DNA of 64,000 nt, taken from an uncultured Pelagimonas sp. (lineage in GTDB: Bacteria; Pseudomonadota; Alphaproteobacteria; Rhodobacterales; Rhodobacteraceae). The notes beneath the pieces were generated by a model. The model saw only the letters and a program-made list of their open reading frames with translations. It was not told where the DNA came from and made no database searches. The translations under genes were made by a program, and so were the position numbers. The DNA lies in the NCBI GenBank assembly GCA_947497905.1, contig CANMIH010000002.1, forward strand, positions 62,001 to 126,000, given 5' to 3'. How positions within the stretch are numbered: position 1 is the first letter of the stretch; the number at the start of each line of letters is the position of its first letter. Positions 8,891 to 17,326 of the stretch are shown piece after piece.

Positions 8891-8917
8891 AAAAGGCCCC
8901 GGAATTCGGGGCCTTTT
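8891..8917. terminator. Bidirectional terminator between DUF1217 gene and fliI
   Basis: AAAAGGCCCCG (8891-8901), loop GAATT and CGGGGCCTTTT (8907-8917) form an 11-bp stem with T-runs on both strands, placed between convergent genes. Confidence 0.9.
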
Positions 8918-8937
8918 CTTTGTGATGTATTCCGAAG

Positions 8938-10314
8938 TCACATGGGGACAGACGACCGCCGTGCCGGCGCGGGCGGCGCCGGTCGTTTGTTTGGGCTGGC
9001 TTTGGCGCGGCGCAGCAGGAGTTCCAGCTTTTGAAACGCGCCTTCCGGGCCATTTGTGGAATTTTCCGACAGGAACCCATCCAATTCCGGATACACCCGA
9101 ATGGCCTGATCCAGAACTGGGTCTTCGCCCGCACGGTACAAACCTGCCCGCACCATAGTTTCCGACTTGGAATAGGCCCCGAGCAACTGTCGGGTTTTCA
9201 TGATCAGTTCATTTTCGGCATCCGTTGCCGCCTCAGGTAGGCTTCGGGAGACCGAGCGCAGCAAATCCACAGCCGGGTACCGGCCGCGTTCAGCAATCTG
9301 TCGATCCATCACCACGTGCCCATCCAGAACCCCGCGCAAAATGTCGGCAACCGGTTCATCCATGTCAGATCCCGCCACCAGAACGCTGAAAATTGCGGTG
9401 ATATCACCGGCATTTCCAGCCCCCGGCCCAGCGCGCTCAGCCAGGCGCATAATCTGATGCGCCACAGAGGGCGGATGGCCCCGCAGAGCCGGCATCTCAC
9501 CCGAAGCAATCGCCACCTCGCGGTGTGCCTCTGCAAAACGGGTGATCGAATCGGCCAGGAACAGCACATGTTTCCCTTGATCGCGGAAATGCTCGGCGAT
9601 GGTCATGGCCGCCAAAGGGCACCGACGGCGTTCTAAAGGGGACCGATCTGAGGTGGCGGCGACAACGACACTGCGCGCCATGCCTTCCGGACCCAGCACA
9701 GAGCGAACAAATTCCAGCACCTCGCGGCCCCGTTCCCCCACAAGCGCAAGCACGACGACATCCGCTTCCATGCCCTTGGCAAAGTTGGCCAGAAGCGTCG
9801 ATTTCCCAACCCCCGAGCCCGCGAACAATCCAATCCGTTGCCCCCGTACCACAGGAAGCATCGTGTCGAACAAAGACATGCCGGTTCCAAGCCTTTCTCC
9901 CATCGGGCGGCGTGATGCAGCAGGGGGCGGACTGGCCCGAAAAGGTCGCCTGCGCGGCCCAGGCGCCAAAGGCATGCCATCCATAGGACGACCATAGGCA
10001 TCAACGACTCGGCCAATCCAACCATCATGCGGGGCCAGAGTCGGGGGGCCCATCACGGCAACACGGTCTCCTTTTGAGACCCCTTCCGCCGATTCGTCGG
10101 GCAGCATTGCCACCAAATCGTCGCGGATACGAAGCACCTCCCCCCCCAATTCTCCATCGGGTCGAATGAGCCGTAACCTATCACCAATACAGGCTTTTTC
10201 TGAAAGCCCGCGTACCCAAATGGCGGTACCGTCTACCGAGTCCACTCGGCCCACGGCCCGCACCGGTTGCATCTGCGCGATCCTCGAGCGCAAGCCCGTG
10301 ATGTCTTCTTCCAT
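8938..10314 (-). CDS. fliI: Flagellum-specific ATPase FliI
   Basis: Cytoplasmic hexameric ATPase that energises loading of export substrates, homologous to the F1 beta subunit. The 458-aa product carries the Walker A motif GLFAGSGVGKST, the Walker B region VLFLADSITRFAEAHREVA, and the type III ATPase signature RGHPPSV. The ATG at 10314 has GGAG seven bases upstream. The in-frame ATG at 10326 overlaps that ribosome binding site. It is transcribed alone, divergent from flgB. The usual partner fliH is not next to it or anywhere in this window. Confidence 0.96.
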   Translation of the reverse strand: MEEDITGLRSRIAQMQPVRAVGRVDSVDGTAIWVRGLSEKACIGDRLRLIRPDGELGGEVLRIRDDLVAMLPDESAEGVSKGDRVAVMGPPTLAPHDGWIGRVVDAYGRPMDGMPLAPGPRRRPFRASPPPAASRRPMGERLGTGMSLFDTMLPVVRGQRIGLFAGSGVGKSTLLANFAKGMEADVVVLALVGERGREVLEFVRSVLGPEGMARSVVVAATSDRSPLERRRCPLAAMTIAEHFRDQGKHVLFLADSITRFAEAHREVAIASGEMPALRGHPPSVAHQIMRLAERAGPGAGNAGDITAIFSVLVAGSDMDEPVADILRGVLDGHVVMDRQIAERGRYPAVDLLRSVSRSLPEAATDAENELIMKTRQLLGAYSKSETMVRAGLYRAGEDPVLDQAIRVYPELDGFLSENSTNGPEGAFQKLELLLRRAKASPNKRPAPPAPARRSSVPM

Positions 10315-10399
10315 CGGTCGCTCCATTCAATTTTATGCAAACCGTTTTTAAAGGAATCAGGGTTAAGCCTTGGTTGAAGCAATCGAGGGAGAAGCCCCG

Positions 10400-10777
10400 A
10401 TGTTCCAAAACTTGGACATCTTCAGAACGGCGATGGCTATGGCGCGACATGCTGGAACCCAGCAGGCGCTCAGCGCACAGAATATCGCAAACGCCGACAC
10501 GCCGGGATACCGCGCGCGTCATCTCCACGCGTTCGAGGACACCGTCCGCGACGCGATGGTTGGGCAACGCGCGACCCGCTCTGGACATATGAATGGCTCG
10601 GTGGACCGGAATATCCAGTTCATCGAAGAACGCGGGGCTGCCGACCCCAATGGAAACGCCGTTTCCCTGGAAGAAGAGATGATCAATGCCGTAGGGGCCA
10701 AGCGTCAGAATGACCGGGCTCTCGCAATTTATCGCAGCAATCTGAACATCCTTCGTACCAGCATCGGTAAACGATAA
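10400..10777 (+). CDS. flgB: Flagellar proximal rod protein FlgB
   Basis: Proximal rod subunit at the periplasmic base of the flagellum. The 125-aa product has the rod-protein motif ALSAQNIANADTPGYRARHL near its N terminus and the C-terminal helix AIYRSNLNILRTSIGKR. The ATG at 10400 follows GAGGGAGAAGCCCCG. It opens a nine-gene rightward operon (flgB to fliL), with flgC 15 bp downstream, and its promoter must lie in the short gap to the divergent fliI. Confidence 0.95.
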   Translation: MFQNLDIFRTAMAMARHAGTQQALSAQNIANADTPGYRARHLHAFEDTVRDAMVGQRATRSGHMNGSVDRNIQFIEERGAADPNGNAVSLEEEMINAVGAKRQNDRALAIYRSNLNILRTSIGKR

Positions 10778-10792
10778 GTCAGGAGCAGGACA

Positions 10793-11182
10793 ATGAGTGC
10801 ATTTTCAGAAGCCCTATCCGTCACAGCAAGCGGTCTGCGCGCCCAGGCCAGCCGCCTGCGTCTTACGTCAGAAAACATCGCCAACGTCGACACCCCCGGC
10901 TATCGCCGCAAGATGGTGCCGTTCAATCTTGAGCAGGGGGACAATGCCCTTGCCCGTGTACGGACAGGCTCGGTCAATCTTGACCGCAGTGAACTGACCA
11001 AAATTCACGATCCTGCACACCCGCTGGCAGACGCCAATGGCGAGTACGAAGGATCAAACGTGAACCTGATCATCGAAATGGCTGACGCCCGCGAAGCACA
11101 GCGTAGCTATGAGGCCAACCTCAAGATGTTCGAACAAACACGCGACATGTCCAAAGGATTGATGGACCTGCTGCGCCGATAA
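10793..11182 (+). CDS. flgC: Flagellar rod protein FlgC
   Basis: Proximal rod subunit of normal size (129 aa). The N-terminal motif SENIANVDTPGYRRKMVPF and the C-terminal block GSNVNLIIEMADAREAQRSYEAN are the conserved axial-protein ends that pair as a coiled coil in the rod. It lies between flgB and fliE, and AGGAGCAGGACA gives a clear ribosome binding site. Confidence 0.97.
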   Translation: MSAFSEALSVTASGLRAQASRLRLTSENIANVDTPGYRRKMVPFNLEQGDNALARVRTGSVNLDRSELTKIHDPAHPLADANGEYEGSNVNLIIEMADAREAQRSYEANLKMFEQTRDMSKGLMDLLRR

Positions 11183-11211
11183 CACAGACTACATAGGGAC
11201 AGGAGACCAGA

Positions 11212-11505
11212 ATGGACGTCCGATCGCTCTACGCCGCGCAGAAGTATGCGGCTTCGATGCCAGCCATGGAACCGCAGCCCGAGGCGGTTCCCCCGATTGA
11301 AAAAGACTTTGCGAAATTCGCAAATGAGTTTTCAGGCACCTTAGAACAGGCAGAAACCACTGCTGCCAACGCCATGACAGGCGATGCAGATCCGCATGCT
11401 TTGGTTGAGGCTCTGGCCCAGTCCGAGCTGGCGGTCGAAGCCGTGGTTGCTGTGCGTGACAAGGTTGTCGAAGCCTATCAAGAAATTCTGCGGATGCCGG
11501 TCTAA
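11212..11505 (+). CDS. fliE: Flagellar hook-basal body protein FliE
   Basis: FliE joins the MS ring to the proximal rod and is the first exported rod component. The 97-aa sequence ends with the conserved LVEALAQSELAVEAVVAVRD and VVEAYQEILRMPV. It follows flgC after about 29 bp, with AGGAGACCAGA ahead of the ATG. Its usual partner fliF is not in the window. Confidence 0.95.
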   Translation: MDVRSLYAAQKYAASMPAMEPQPEAVPPIEKDFAKFANEFSGTLEQAETTAANAMTGDADPHALVEALAQSELAVEAVVAVRDKVVEAYQEILRMPV

Positions 11506-11509
11506 GCCC

Positions 11510-11779
11510 ATGATGACCGAAGCCATCTTCTTTGACACGCTGCGCCAGGGATTGTGGATCGCCACAATTGTTTCGGTGCCTATTCTCACCACCGCCCTGG
11601 TGATGGGGGTAAGCGTAGGACTGTTTCAGGCACTGACCTCGATTCAGGAAATGACCCTGACATTTGTGCCCAAGCTTTTGGGCATTGTGGCCGTGTTTTG
11701 GATGTCGATGGGCTTCATGACCAAGACCCTGGTGGATTTTTTCCAAAACCAGATCATCCCGATCATCACAGGAGGCTGA
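11510..11779 (+). CDS. fliQ: Flagellar export gate protein FliQ
   Basis: Small inner-membrane component of the FliP-FliQ-FliR export channel. The 89-aa product has two membrane helices, WIATIVSVPILTTALVMGVS and LLGIVAVFWMSMGFMTKTLV, around the conserved VGLFQALTSIQEMTLTFVPK. Two adjacent ATG codons (11510 and 11513) are possible starts. It lies 4 bp after fliE and ends just before flgF. FliR is encoded at 16559-17326, but FliP is not in this window. Confidence 0.95.
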   Translation: MMTEAIFFDTLRQGLWIATIVSVPILTTALVMGVSVGLFQALTSIQEMTLTFVPKLLGIVAVFWMSMGFMTKTLVDFFQNQIIPIITGG

Positions 11780-11780
11780 C

Positions 11781-12494
11781 ATGGAATCAGCTAGCTATAC
11801 CACACTGTCCCGTCAGTCGGGCCTGTTGCGCGAAATGCAGGTGATCGCAAACAACATCGCCAACGCGCAGACAACCGGTTTTAAACAGGAAGGTGTGATC
11901 TTTTCCGAATATGTCACCAGCGGTGACGGCGGTGAAAGCATTTCAATGGCCGATGCCCGTGTTGGCAAAACCTCGTATCTGCAGGGCAACCTGGAACCCA
12001 CCGGGGGTGCCTTTGATCTTGCCATCGAGGGCGAAGGGTACTTTCTCGTCGATTCCAATGGCGAGCAACGCCTGACCCGTGCCGGTGCGTTTTCGCCCAG
12101 CGCGGTTGGCACGCTTGTCACTATGGATGGCCACGCGGTTCTTGATGAAGGTGGGTCCCCCATCTTTGTTCCTCCCGGCGCAGCAGATCTGTTTGTGGCC
12201 CAGGACGGCACGCTCAGCGCCGATGGCGTTCCCTTGGGCAAAATCGGCGTCGTGCGCCCCAATGATCCCAATGGCATGATCCGCGAAAGCGGTGTGATGT
12301 TTCGGGCGGATGGCGGCTATGAACCGGTTGAAAACCCGCATGTAATGCAGGGGTTCACCGAGGCCTCAAACGTCGACACCATCCTTCAGATGGCCCGCAT
12401 GGTCGAGGTGCAGCGCGCCTACGAGATGGGTCAGAGTTTTGTCGAGCGCGAAGACGAACGTATTCGTAACGCCCTCAAATCATTTGTGAAATAG
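11781..12494 (+). CDS. flgF: Flagellar basal-body rod protein FlgF
   Basis: Proximal rod protein related to FlgG and FlgE. The 237-aa product contains QVIANNIANAQTTGFKQEGV at the N terminus, the central EPTGGAFDLAIEGEGYFLV, and the C-terminal QMARMVEVQRAYEMGQSFVE. It follows fliQ directly with AGGAGGCTGAC before the ATG and precedes flgG by 10 bp. Confidence 0.96.
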   Translation: MESASYTTLSRQSGLLREMQVIANNIANAQTTGFKQEGVIFSEYVTSGDGGESISMADARVGKTSYLQGNLEPTGGAFDLAIEGEGYFLVDSNGEQRLTRAGAFSPSAVGTLVTMDGHAVLDEGGSPIFVPPGAADLFVAQDGTLSADGVPLGKIGVVRPNDPNGMIRESGVMFRADGGYEPVENPHVMQGFTEASNVDTILQMARMVEVQRAYEMGQSFVEREDERIRNALKSFVK

Positions 12495-12504
12495 GAGAGT
12501 ACCC

Positions 12505-13290
12505 ATGCGTGCACTTAAAATCGCCGCCACCGGCATGAGCGCCCAGCAGATGCGGGTCGAGGTTATCTCGAACAACCTCTCGAACATGAGCACAACAGGT
12601 TACAACGCCCGCAAAGCCGAGTTTGCCGACCTGCATTATCAACAGCTGGCGCGCGCGGGTACAATCAATGCCTCCGATGGTACGGTTCTGCCCACTGGCA
12701 TTCAGCTTGGTCTGGGTGTGCGCCCCTCTGCCATCGCTGTTCAGCTTGAACAGGGGGCGCTGTCGGCCACTGGCGGCGATCTGGATGTTGCGATCGAAGG
12801 ATCGGGATATCTGGAAGTGACCCTGCCCTCTGGTCAGACCGGATATACCCGCGATGGTGGCCTGAAGCGTACCGGTGAAGGTGTGATTGTCACCTCGGAT
12901 GGTTTCCCGGTCTCCCCAGAGATTGTTGTGCCAAACGATGCGCGCAAAATCTCGATCAATGGTGACGGTGAGGTCTATGCCTATTTTGCTGATGCCACCG
13001 AGGGTCAGCTCCTGGGGCAGTTTACACTCGCAGGTTTCGCCAACCCCAAAGGTCTCGAGGCTATGGGCTCAAACATGTTCCTTGAAACCGAAGCCTCAGG
13101 CCCTGCTCTGCAATCAACCCCAGGACAAGACGGTCTTGGCTCGCTGCGTCAGGGGTATCTCGAAGACAGCTCGGTGGATGCGGTGAAAGAGATCACCGAC
13201 CTGATCGAAGCCCAGCGCGGCTACGAACTGAACTCCAAGGTCATTTCGGCCGCTGACCAAATGTTGGCCGCAACAAGTCAGGTGCGCTAA
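12505..13290 (+). CDS. flgG: Flagellar distal rod protein FlgG
   Basis: Distal rod subunit, 261 aa, the standard length. Motifs seen are MSAQQMRVEVISNNLSNMST at the N terminus, the FlgG-type GDLDVAIEGSGYLEV, and EITDLIEAQRGYELNSKVIS at the C terminus. The stop overlaps the flgA start by one base (TAATG). Confidence 0.97.
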   Translation: MRALKIAATGMSAQQMRVEVISNNLSNMSTTGYNARKAEFADLHYQQLARAGTINASDGTVLPTGIQLGLGVRPSAIAVQLEQGALSATGGDLDVAIEGSGYLEVTLPSGQTGYTRDGGLKRTGEGVIVTSDGFPVSPEIVVPNDARKISINGDGEVYAYFADATEGQLLGQFTLAGFANPKGLEAMGSNMFLETEASGPALQSTPGQDGLGSLRQGYLEDSSVDAVKEITDLIEAQRGYELNSKVISAADQMLAATSQVR

Positions 13291-13706
13291 TGAAACGCCT
13301 TGCTCTGATGATGATGTTGATGGCCGGATCTGCTGCTGCGGAAACGGTTGTCGCCATGGCCACCATCCGGCCACAACAGCTGATCACCGCGCAGGATGTG
13401 CGAGTCGACGCGGCTCAGGTGCAAGGCGCGTACAACTCGATGGAAGAGGTCATCGGGAAAGAGGCCCGCGTGGCCATCTATCCCGGTCGCGCCATTATGC
13501 GCGGTCATATCGGAGAACCCGCCTTGATCGACCGCAATCAATACGTCGAGCTGGTCTTTAACCAAGGGGGCCTGCGCATCATCGCCGAAGGCCGCGCCCT
13601 TGCACGAGGCAGTGTGGGCGAACGTATCCGTGTCCAAAACACGTCTTCCCGAACCGTATTATTCGGCACCGTTGCCCCGAATGGCTCCGTGGTCGTATCC
13701 AGATGA
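13290..13706 (+). CDS. flgA: Flagella basal body P-ring formation protein FlgA
   Basis: Periplasmic chaperone for assembly of the FlgI P ring. The 138-aa product has a signal peptide (MKRLALMMMLMAGSAAAE) and an SAF-type domain (VAMATIRPQQLITAQDVRVD, AIYPGRAIMRGHI). It corresponds to the C-terminal part of the 219-aa enterobacterial protein; the short form is common in alphaproteobacteria. It is translationally linked to flgG and lies just before flgH, which forms the L ring. Confidence 0.93.
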   Translation: MKRLALMMMLMAGSAAAETVVAMATIRPQQLITAQDVRVDAAQVQGAYNSMEEVIGKEARVAIYPGRAIMRGHIGEPALIDRNQYVELVFNQGGLRIIAEGRALARGSVGERIRVQNTSSRTVLFGTVAPNGSVVVSR

Positions 13707-13714
13707 GGACCAAC

Positions 13715-14443
13715 ATGTTGAAGAAACTCTGCCTGATTGGCTTGATCGTCACCACCGCCGCATGTGCGAAGATGGATCACCTGGGCAAAGCTCCAAGCTT
13801 TACCCCCACCACACAAAGCCCAGAACGGGTTGCAATGATTGCCTCAGGCCTGCCTGATGTTGAGCCACCCAAACGGTCATCCGACCGCGCATCGCTCTGG
13901 AGCGGCAATCAGACTTCGCTTCTGGGGGATCGCCGCGCGGTCAACCGTGGGGACATTATGACGGTTGTGATTGAGATCGACGAAAAAGCCGAGATCTCCA
14001 ACAGCACCGCGCGTTCGCGTGGTGGAAAAGAAACCCTTGGCATTCCCGATTTCTTTGGCATCCCCGAACGGATCAATCGCGGCCAGCCCGAAGGCGCATC
14101 ACTTGACAGTGCCGTCGACATTTCCAGCAGCAGCTCCTCCACCGGCGATGGCAGCGTGAAGCGGAAAGAAAAGCTTACTCTGCGCGTCGCGGCCACCGTG
14201 ACCGATGTCCTGCCCAACGGGGTTCTGGCTATCGAAGGCCTGCAAGAAGTGCGCGTGAACTTTGAAATCCGCGAGTTGATTGTCTCGGGCTATGTCCGCC
14301 CCGAAGATATCTCGCGTCAGAACGAAATCACCTATGACAAGATCGCATCGGCGCGCATTTCATATGGCGGCCGTGGTCAGATCACCGATGTCCAGCAGCC
14401 ACGCATCGGCCAGCAAGTCGTCGACATGGTTCTGCCCTTCTAA
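13715..14443 (+). CDS. flgH: Flagellar L-ring lipoprotein FlgH
   Basis: Outer-membrane ring protein. The 242-aa product begins with a lipoprotein signal peptide and lipobox (IVTTAAC, Cys near residue 17). The FlgH signatures LWSGNQTSLLGDRRAVNRGD, ITVVIEIDEKAEI-like sequence and LPNGVLAIEGLQEVRVNFE are present. The ATG at 13715 has GAGGACCAAC upstream. An in-frame ATG at 13703 overlaps the end of flgA and is less likely. Confidence 0.96.
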   Translation: MLKKLCLIGLIVTTAACAKMDHLGKAPSFTPTTQSPERVAMIASGLPDVEPPKRSSDRASLWSGNQTSLLGDRRAVNRGDIMTVVIEIDEKAEISNSTARSRGGKETLGIPDFFGIPERINRGQPEGASLDSAVDISSSSSSTGDGSVKRKEKLTLRVAATVTDVLPNGVLAIEGLQEVRVNFEIRELIVSGYVRPEDISRQNEITYDKIASARISYGGRGQITDVQQPRIGQQVVDMVLPF

Positions 14444-14452
14444 GGAAATGAC

Positions 14453-14953
14453 ATGAAGAAACTTCTGCCCATCATCCTTGCACTAATTGGAACGGGCGCC
14501 GGTGTAGGTGCCGGCCTGTTCCTCATGCCTGCTCAGGAAGAGCAACATGCTGCGGTCGATTGTGTTGTGCCCACCGAAGAGGTGGCGCACGAGACCGTCG
14601 AAGAAGAGGTGAAAGACGGCCCCGCTGAGGGCAGTGAATATGTAAAACTGAGCAATCAGTTTGTTATTCCGGTTCTTGGCCCCGATCAGGTCAACGCACT
14701 GGTCGTTGCGTCGCTGAGCATCGAAGTGCCCTATGGAAGCACCGAAGCCGTGTATTCCTTTGAGCCAAAGCTGCGTGACGTGATGCTCCAGGTCCTGTTT
14801 GATCACGCCAACATTGGCGGGTTTGAAGGGGCCTTCACCTCAGGGGAACGTATGGACATCCTACGGTCCTCGCTTCTGGATGCCGCCCATGGGGTGCTTG
14901 GCAAACAGGTCAGCGATGTCTTGATTACGGAAATTGCCCGCCAGGACGTCTGA
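14453..14953 (+). CDS. fliL: Flagellar basal body-associated protein FliL
   Basis: Single-pass inner-membrane protein that surrounds or supports the stator units. The 166-aa product has one N-terminal membrane helix (LLPIILALIGTGAGVGAGLF), an acidic linker, and the FliL periplasmic domain (YVKLSNQFVIPVL, then VVASLSIEVPYGS and ERMDILRSSLLDAAHGVLGK). It is the last gene of the flgB operon and is followed by a strong terminator. fliM and fliN, often its neighbours, are missing. Confidence 0.93.
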   Translation: MKKLLPIILALIGTGAGVGAGLFLMPAQEEQHAAVDCVVPTEEVAHETVEEEVKDGPAEGSEYVKLSNQFVIPVLGPDQVNALVVASLSIEVPYGSTEAVYSFEPKLRDVMLQVLFDHANIGGFEGAFTSGERMDILRSSLLDAAHGVLGKQVSDVLITEIARQDV

Positions 14954-14972
14954 TCCGACACCTCGAACCAAC

Positions 14973-15010
14973 AAAAAACGCCCGCGAGTCTCATCTCGCG
15001 GGCGTTTTTT
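14973..15010. terminator. Bidirectional terminator between fliL and FliJ-like gene
   Basis: AAAAAACGCCCGCGAG, loop TCTCAT and CTCGCGGGCGTTTTTT form a 16-bp stem with T-runs on both strands, between convergent operons. Confidence 0.93.
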
Positions 15011-15038
15011 CTATGCTGCTGAAAAGCAGACAGTTGAA

Positions 15039-15461
15039 TTAGGTGCTGCTCCAATTGCGCATGGTCGACAGGGCATCCAGCGTATCGGCCTGTGTCTCAA
15101 GGCGCTTGCGCTTGGCTTTTTCCTGAATCTCTTTTTGCAGTTCCAGCGCAGCCTCAGCGCGGGAATAGGCCTTGCGGGCATCCGACAGACTTTGGGCTTC
15201 TTTGGCCCGCGCCATCGCTGTGCGCTGTAACACTTCAGCACGGCGTTGCAGCAACCAGCCCTGCCAGGCGGTATCAGCCCCCACCATCCGGCGGGCACTG
15301 ATATCCATGATGTCTTTCTGTGCCTCTTCACGCATGTGATCAATCTCACCAAGCTCCTGCGCCAGCGCATGGCTCGCGGCGAGGTTCACACGATGCTTTT
15401 CCAAGGCGCGTTCGCGCAGCATCTCGGTCACGGTGATAAGCTCGTCATACTCCGTTTTCAT
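15039..15461 (-). CDS. Coiled-coil protein downstream of flhB, possible FliJ counterpart
   Basis: A 140-aa, highly charged and almost wholly helical protein (for example RRAEVLQRTAMARAKEAQ and ALELQKEIQEKAKRKRLETQ). I do not recognise a named family with certainty. Its size, coiled-coil nature and place at the end of the flhA-fliR-flhB export operon fit FliJ, the export-stalk protein that links FliI to FlhA and otherwise has no candidate in this window. The ATG at 15461 overlaps the flhB stop (TGATG). A basal-body or export accessory role is inference from context. Confidence 0.7.
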   Translation of the reverse strand: MKTEYDELITVTEMLRERALEKHRVNLAASHALAQELGEIDHMREEAQKDIMDISARRMVGADTAWQGWLLQRRAEVLQRTAMARAKEAQSLSDARKAYSRAEAALELQKEIQEKAKRKRLETQADTLDALSTMRNWSST

Positions 15462-16549
15462 CAAAACCCTCTCTCGCGCGCTTTCTGGCGCATGGCTTCG
15501 GCAAACCGGATCGCAGCCGCCACCGGTTCATAGTGGTCAGGATCGATTTCACGTCCGATATCTGTGGTTGCATACAAGGCGCGTGCTGTCGGCGGGTCGG
15601 AATGAATGGGCACGCCCGCCTCCGTTGCGGCCTCACGAATGCGCAGGGCAACCTCATCGACACCTTTGGCCACACATTCTGGTGCGGCACCCGGCATACG
15701 GCTCCATTTCAAGGCAACTGCATAATGCGTCGGGTTCACAATAATCACATCCGCATTGGGCACTTCGCCCATCATCTGGTTCAGCGCCAGTTCTTGCGCG
15801 CGCATCCGGCGATGTTGCTTGAGATGGGGATCCCCTTCGGCCTCTTTGGATTCATCTTTGAGTTCCTTCAAAGTCATACGGTTTTTGCGCGTGTGTTCTG
15901 CCTGCTGGAAAAACCAATCCACCCCGCCGATCACCAACGCGATCAGCACAACAATGAAAAGAAACTTCATCATCATGCCGGTCATCATCAGCACCGTTTC
16001 ACCCGGGCTTGTGCGGATACTGCCGACAATTTCCTCAAGCTGGGCGCGCAGAAACACCCCAAGTAGAACCGAATAGATGGTCAGTTTGAAAAAGCTCTTC
16101 GCAAATTCGAACAAACCCTTTCGGCCAAATTTGTTCTTGGCGTTTTCAATCGGCGACAGGCGCGAGATTTTCGGCTGAAGTTTGGATCCCGCAAATACAA
16201 TGCCCCGTGTCGCAAAGAGGGTGAGCAAAACGAAAATCCCCGGCACCACCATAATTGGCAGGGCCGGTGTCAGAGCCGCTTTCATCACCTGACCGGTGAT
16301 CGACTGAGCACCATCGCGGAAAAACAGGCTATCCAGACGATCGGGTTGCTCGATCAACGGCAAAACCGCATCGGCAAATCCAGTAAGACTATATCCGCCC
16401 ACGGCTGTGCCAAACAAAAGCATACCCAGATAGGCCATCGCCGTCAGAAGATCCGCGGCGCGGGGGATGTCACCTTTCTTACGGGCGTCATCCAATTTCT
16501 TTTGGGACGGTTCGTGGCTCTTTTCTTCGCCTTCGTCTTTCTCTGACAT
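15461..16549 (-). CDS. flhB: Flagellar export switch protein FlhB
   Basis: Inner-membrane protein that switches the export apparatus from rod/hook to filament substrates. The 362-aa product begins with the usual hydrophilic leader (EEKSHEPSQKKLDDARKKGD), has four membrane helices, and carries the self-cleavage motif NPTH within DVIIVNPTHYAVALKWSR. Its C-terminal domain should respond to FliK, encoded at 2214-4583. It lies 9 bp after fliR and overlaps the coiled-coil gene. Confidence 0.97.
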   Translation of the reverse strand: MSEKDEGEEKSHEPSQKKLDDARKKGDIPRAADLLTAMAYLGMLLFGTAVGGYSLTGFADAVLPLIEQPDRLDSLFFRDGAQSITGQVMKAALTPALPIMVVPGIFVLLTLFATRGIVFAGSKLQPKISRLSPIENAKNKFGRKGLFEFAKSFFKLTIYSVLLGVFLRAQLEEIVGSIRTSPGETVLMMTGMMMKFLFIVVLIALVIGGVDWFFQQAEHTRKNRMTLKELKDESKEAEGDPHLKQHRRMRAQELALNQMMGEVPNADVIIVNPTHYAVALKWSRMPGAAPECVAKGVDEVALRIREAATEAGVPIHSDPPTARALYATTDIGREIDPDHYEPVAAAIRFAEAMRQKARERGF

Positions 16550-16558
16550 CCTGTCCCC

Positions 16559-17326
16559 CTACCTGAACGGCGCTATGAGAAAGGATTCAAAGGCTTCAAA
16601 CCACACGGTCAGCATCAAAGGCGCTGCAACAAGCAACATCGCCATCGCCCCAAAGGTGATCACCGGCGCACCAACAAACGCCACCATAAGCTGGGGCATC
16701 GCTTTGTTGATCACACCTAATGTGAGGTTATAGAGCACCGACAAGATCACAAACGGCGCCGCCAATGTGAAGGCAAGCGAGACGGTTTTAGACACCCGCA
16801 TGGCACCCGCTTCGGCGACATCCGCCGGATTTGGGAATTCGAGAGCGGGTAGAATTTCATAGGACAGCAGAATGAACATCGCCACTTTCACGTGAAATCC
16901 AGTGGTCATCAAAAGCGCAAGCGCCGCCATAAACAGGATCTGCCCGATTGCAGGCAAAGGATCCATTCCCGCCGAACCAAGGATCTGAGACAGAGAGGTG
17001 GATTGCGCCGCCATGGCGCCTGCAACCTGGATGGCCATGACAAACATCCGCAACATCATCCCTAGGAACAATCCGGCAATTGTTTCGGTCGCAAGCGCGT
17101 ATAGGAACACGTTCAACGTGGGTTCCGGCAAATCGAGGTGAGGGGCAACCGCAGGTGTGACAACCGTTGTCATCATCAGCGCAATAAACAGTTTGAACCG
17201 CGCTGGGATCATCTGTTCCCCAAGCGCGGGCATTGCCATCATCATTGCGCCCACACGTAGAAAAACCACAAGCCCGATCCAAAACGAGCCTGTGACAATC
17301 TCGACCAAGGGCAAAAGCGCCGTCAC
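16559..17326 (-). CDS. fliR: Flagellar export gate protein FliR
   Basis: Integral membrane protein of the export channel, 255 aa with about six hydrophobic helices. The opening ITVGSFWIGLVVFLRVGA-like segment and the sequence AGAMAAQSTSLSQILGSAG are typical of the family. It overlaps flhA by 4 bp (ATGA). A 12-bp palindrome that matches the parS core lies inside the gene at 16886-16897. Confidence 0.95.
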   Translation of the reverse strand: MTALLPLVEIVTGSFWIGLVVFLRVGAMMMAMPALGEQMIPARFKLFIALMMTTVVTPAVAPHLDLPEPTLNVFLYALATETIAGLFLGMMLRMFVMAIQVAGAMAAQSTSLSQILGSAGMDPLPAIGQILFMAALALLMTTGFHVKVAMFILLSYEILPALEFPNPADVAEAGAMRVSKTVSLAFTLAAPFVILSVLYNLTLGVINKAMPQLMVAFVGAPVITFGAMAMLLVAAPLMLTVWFEAFESFLIAPFR

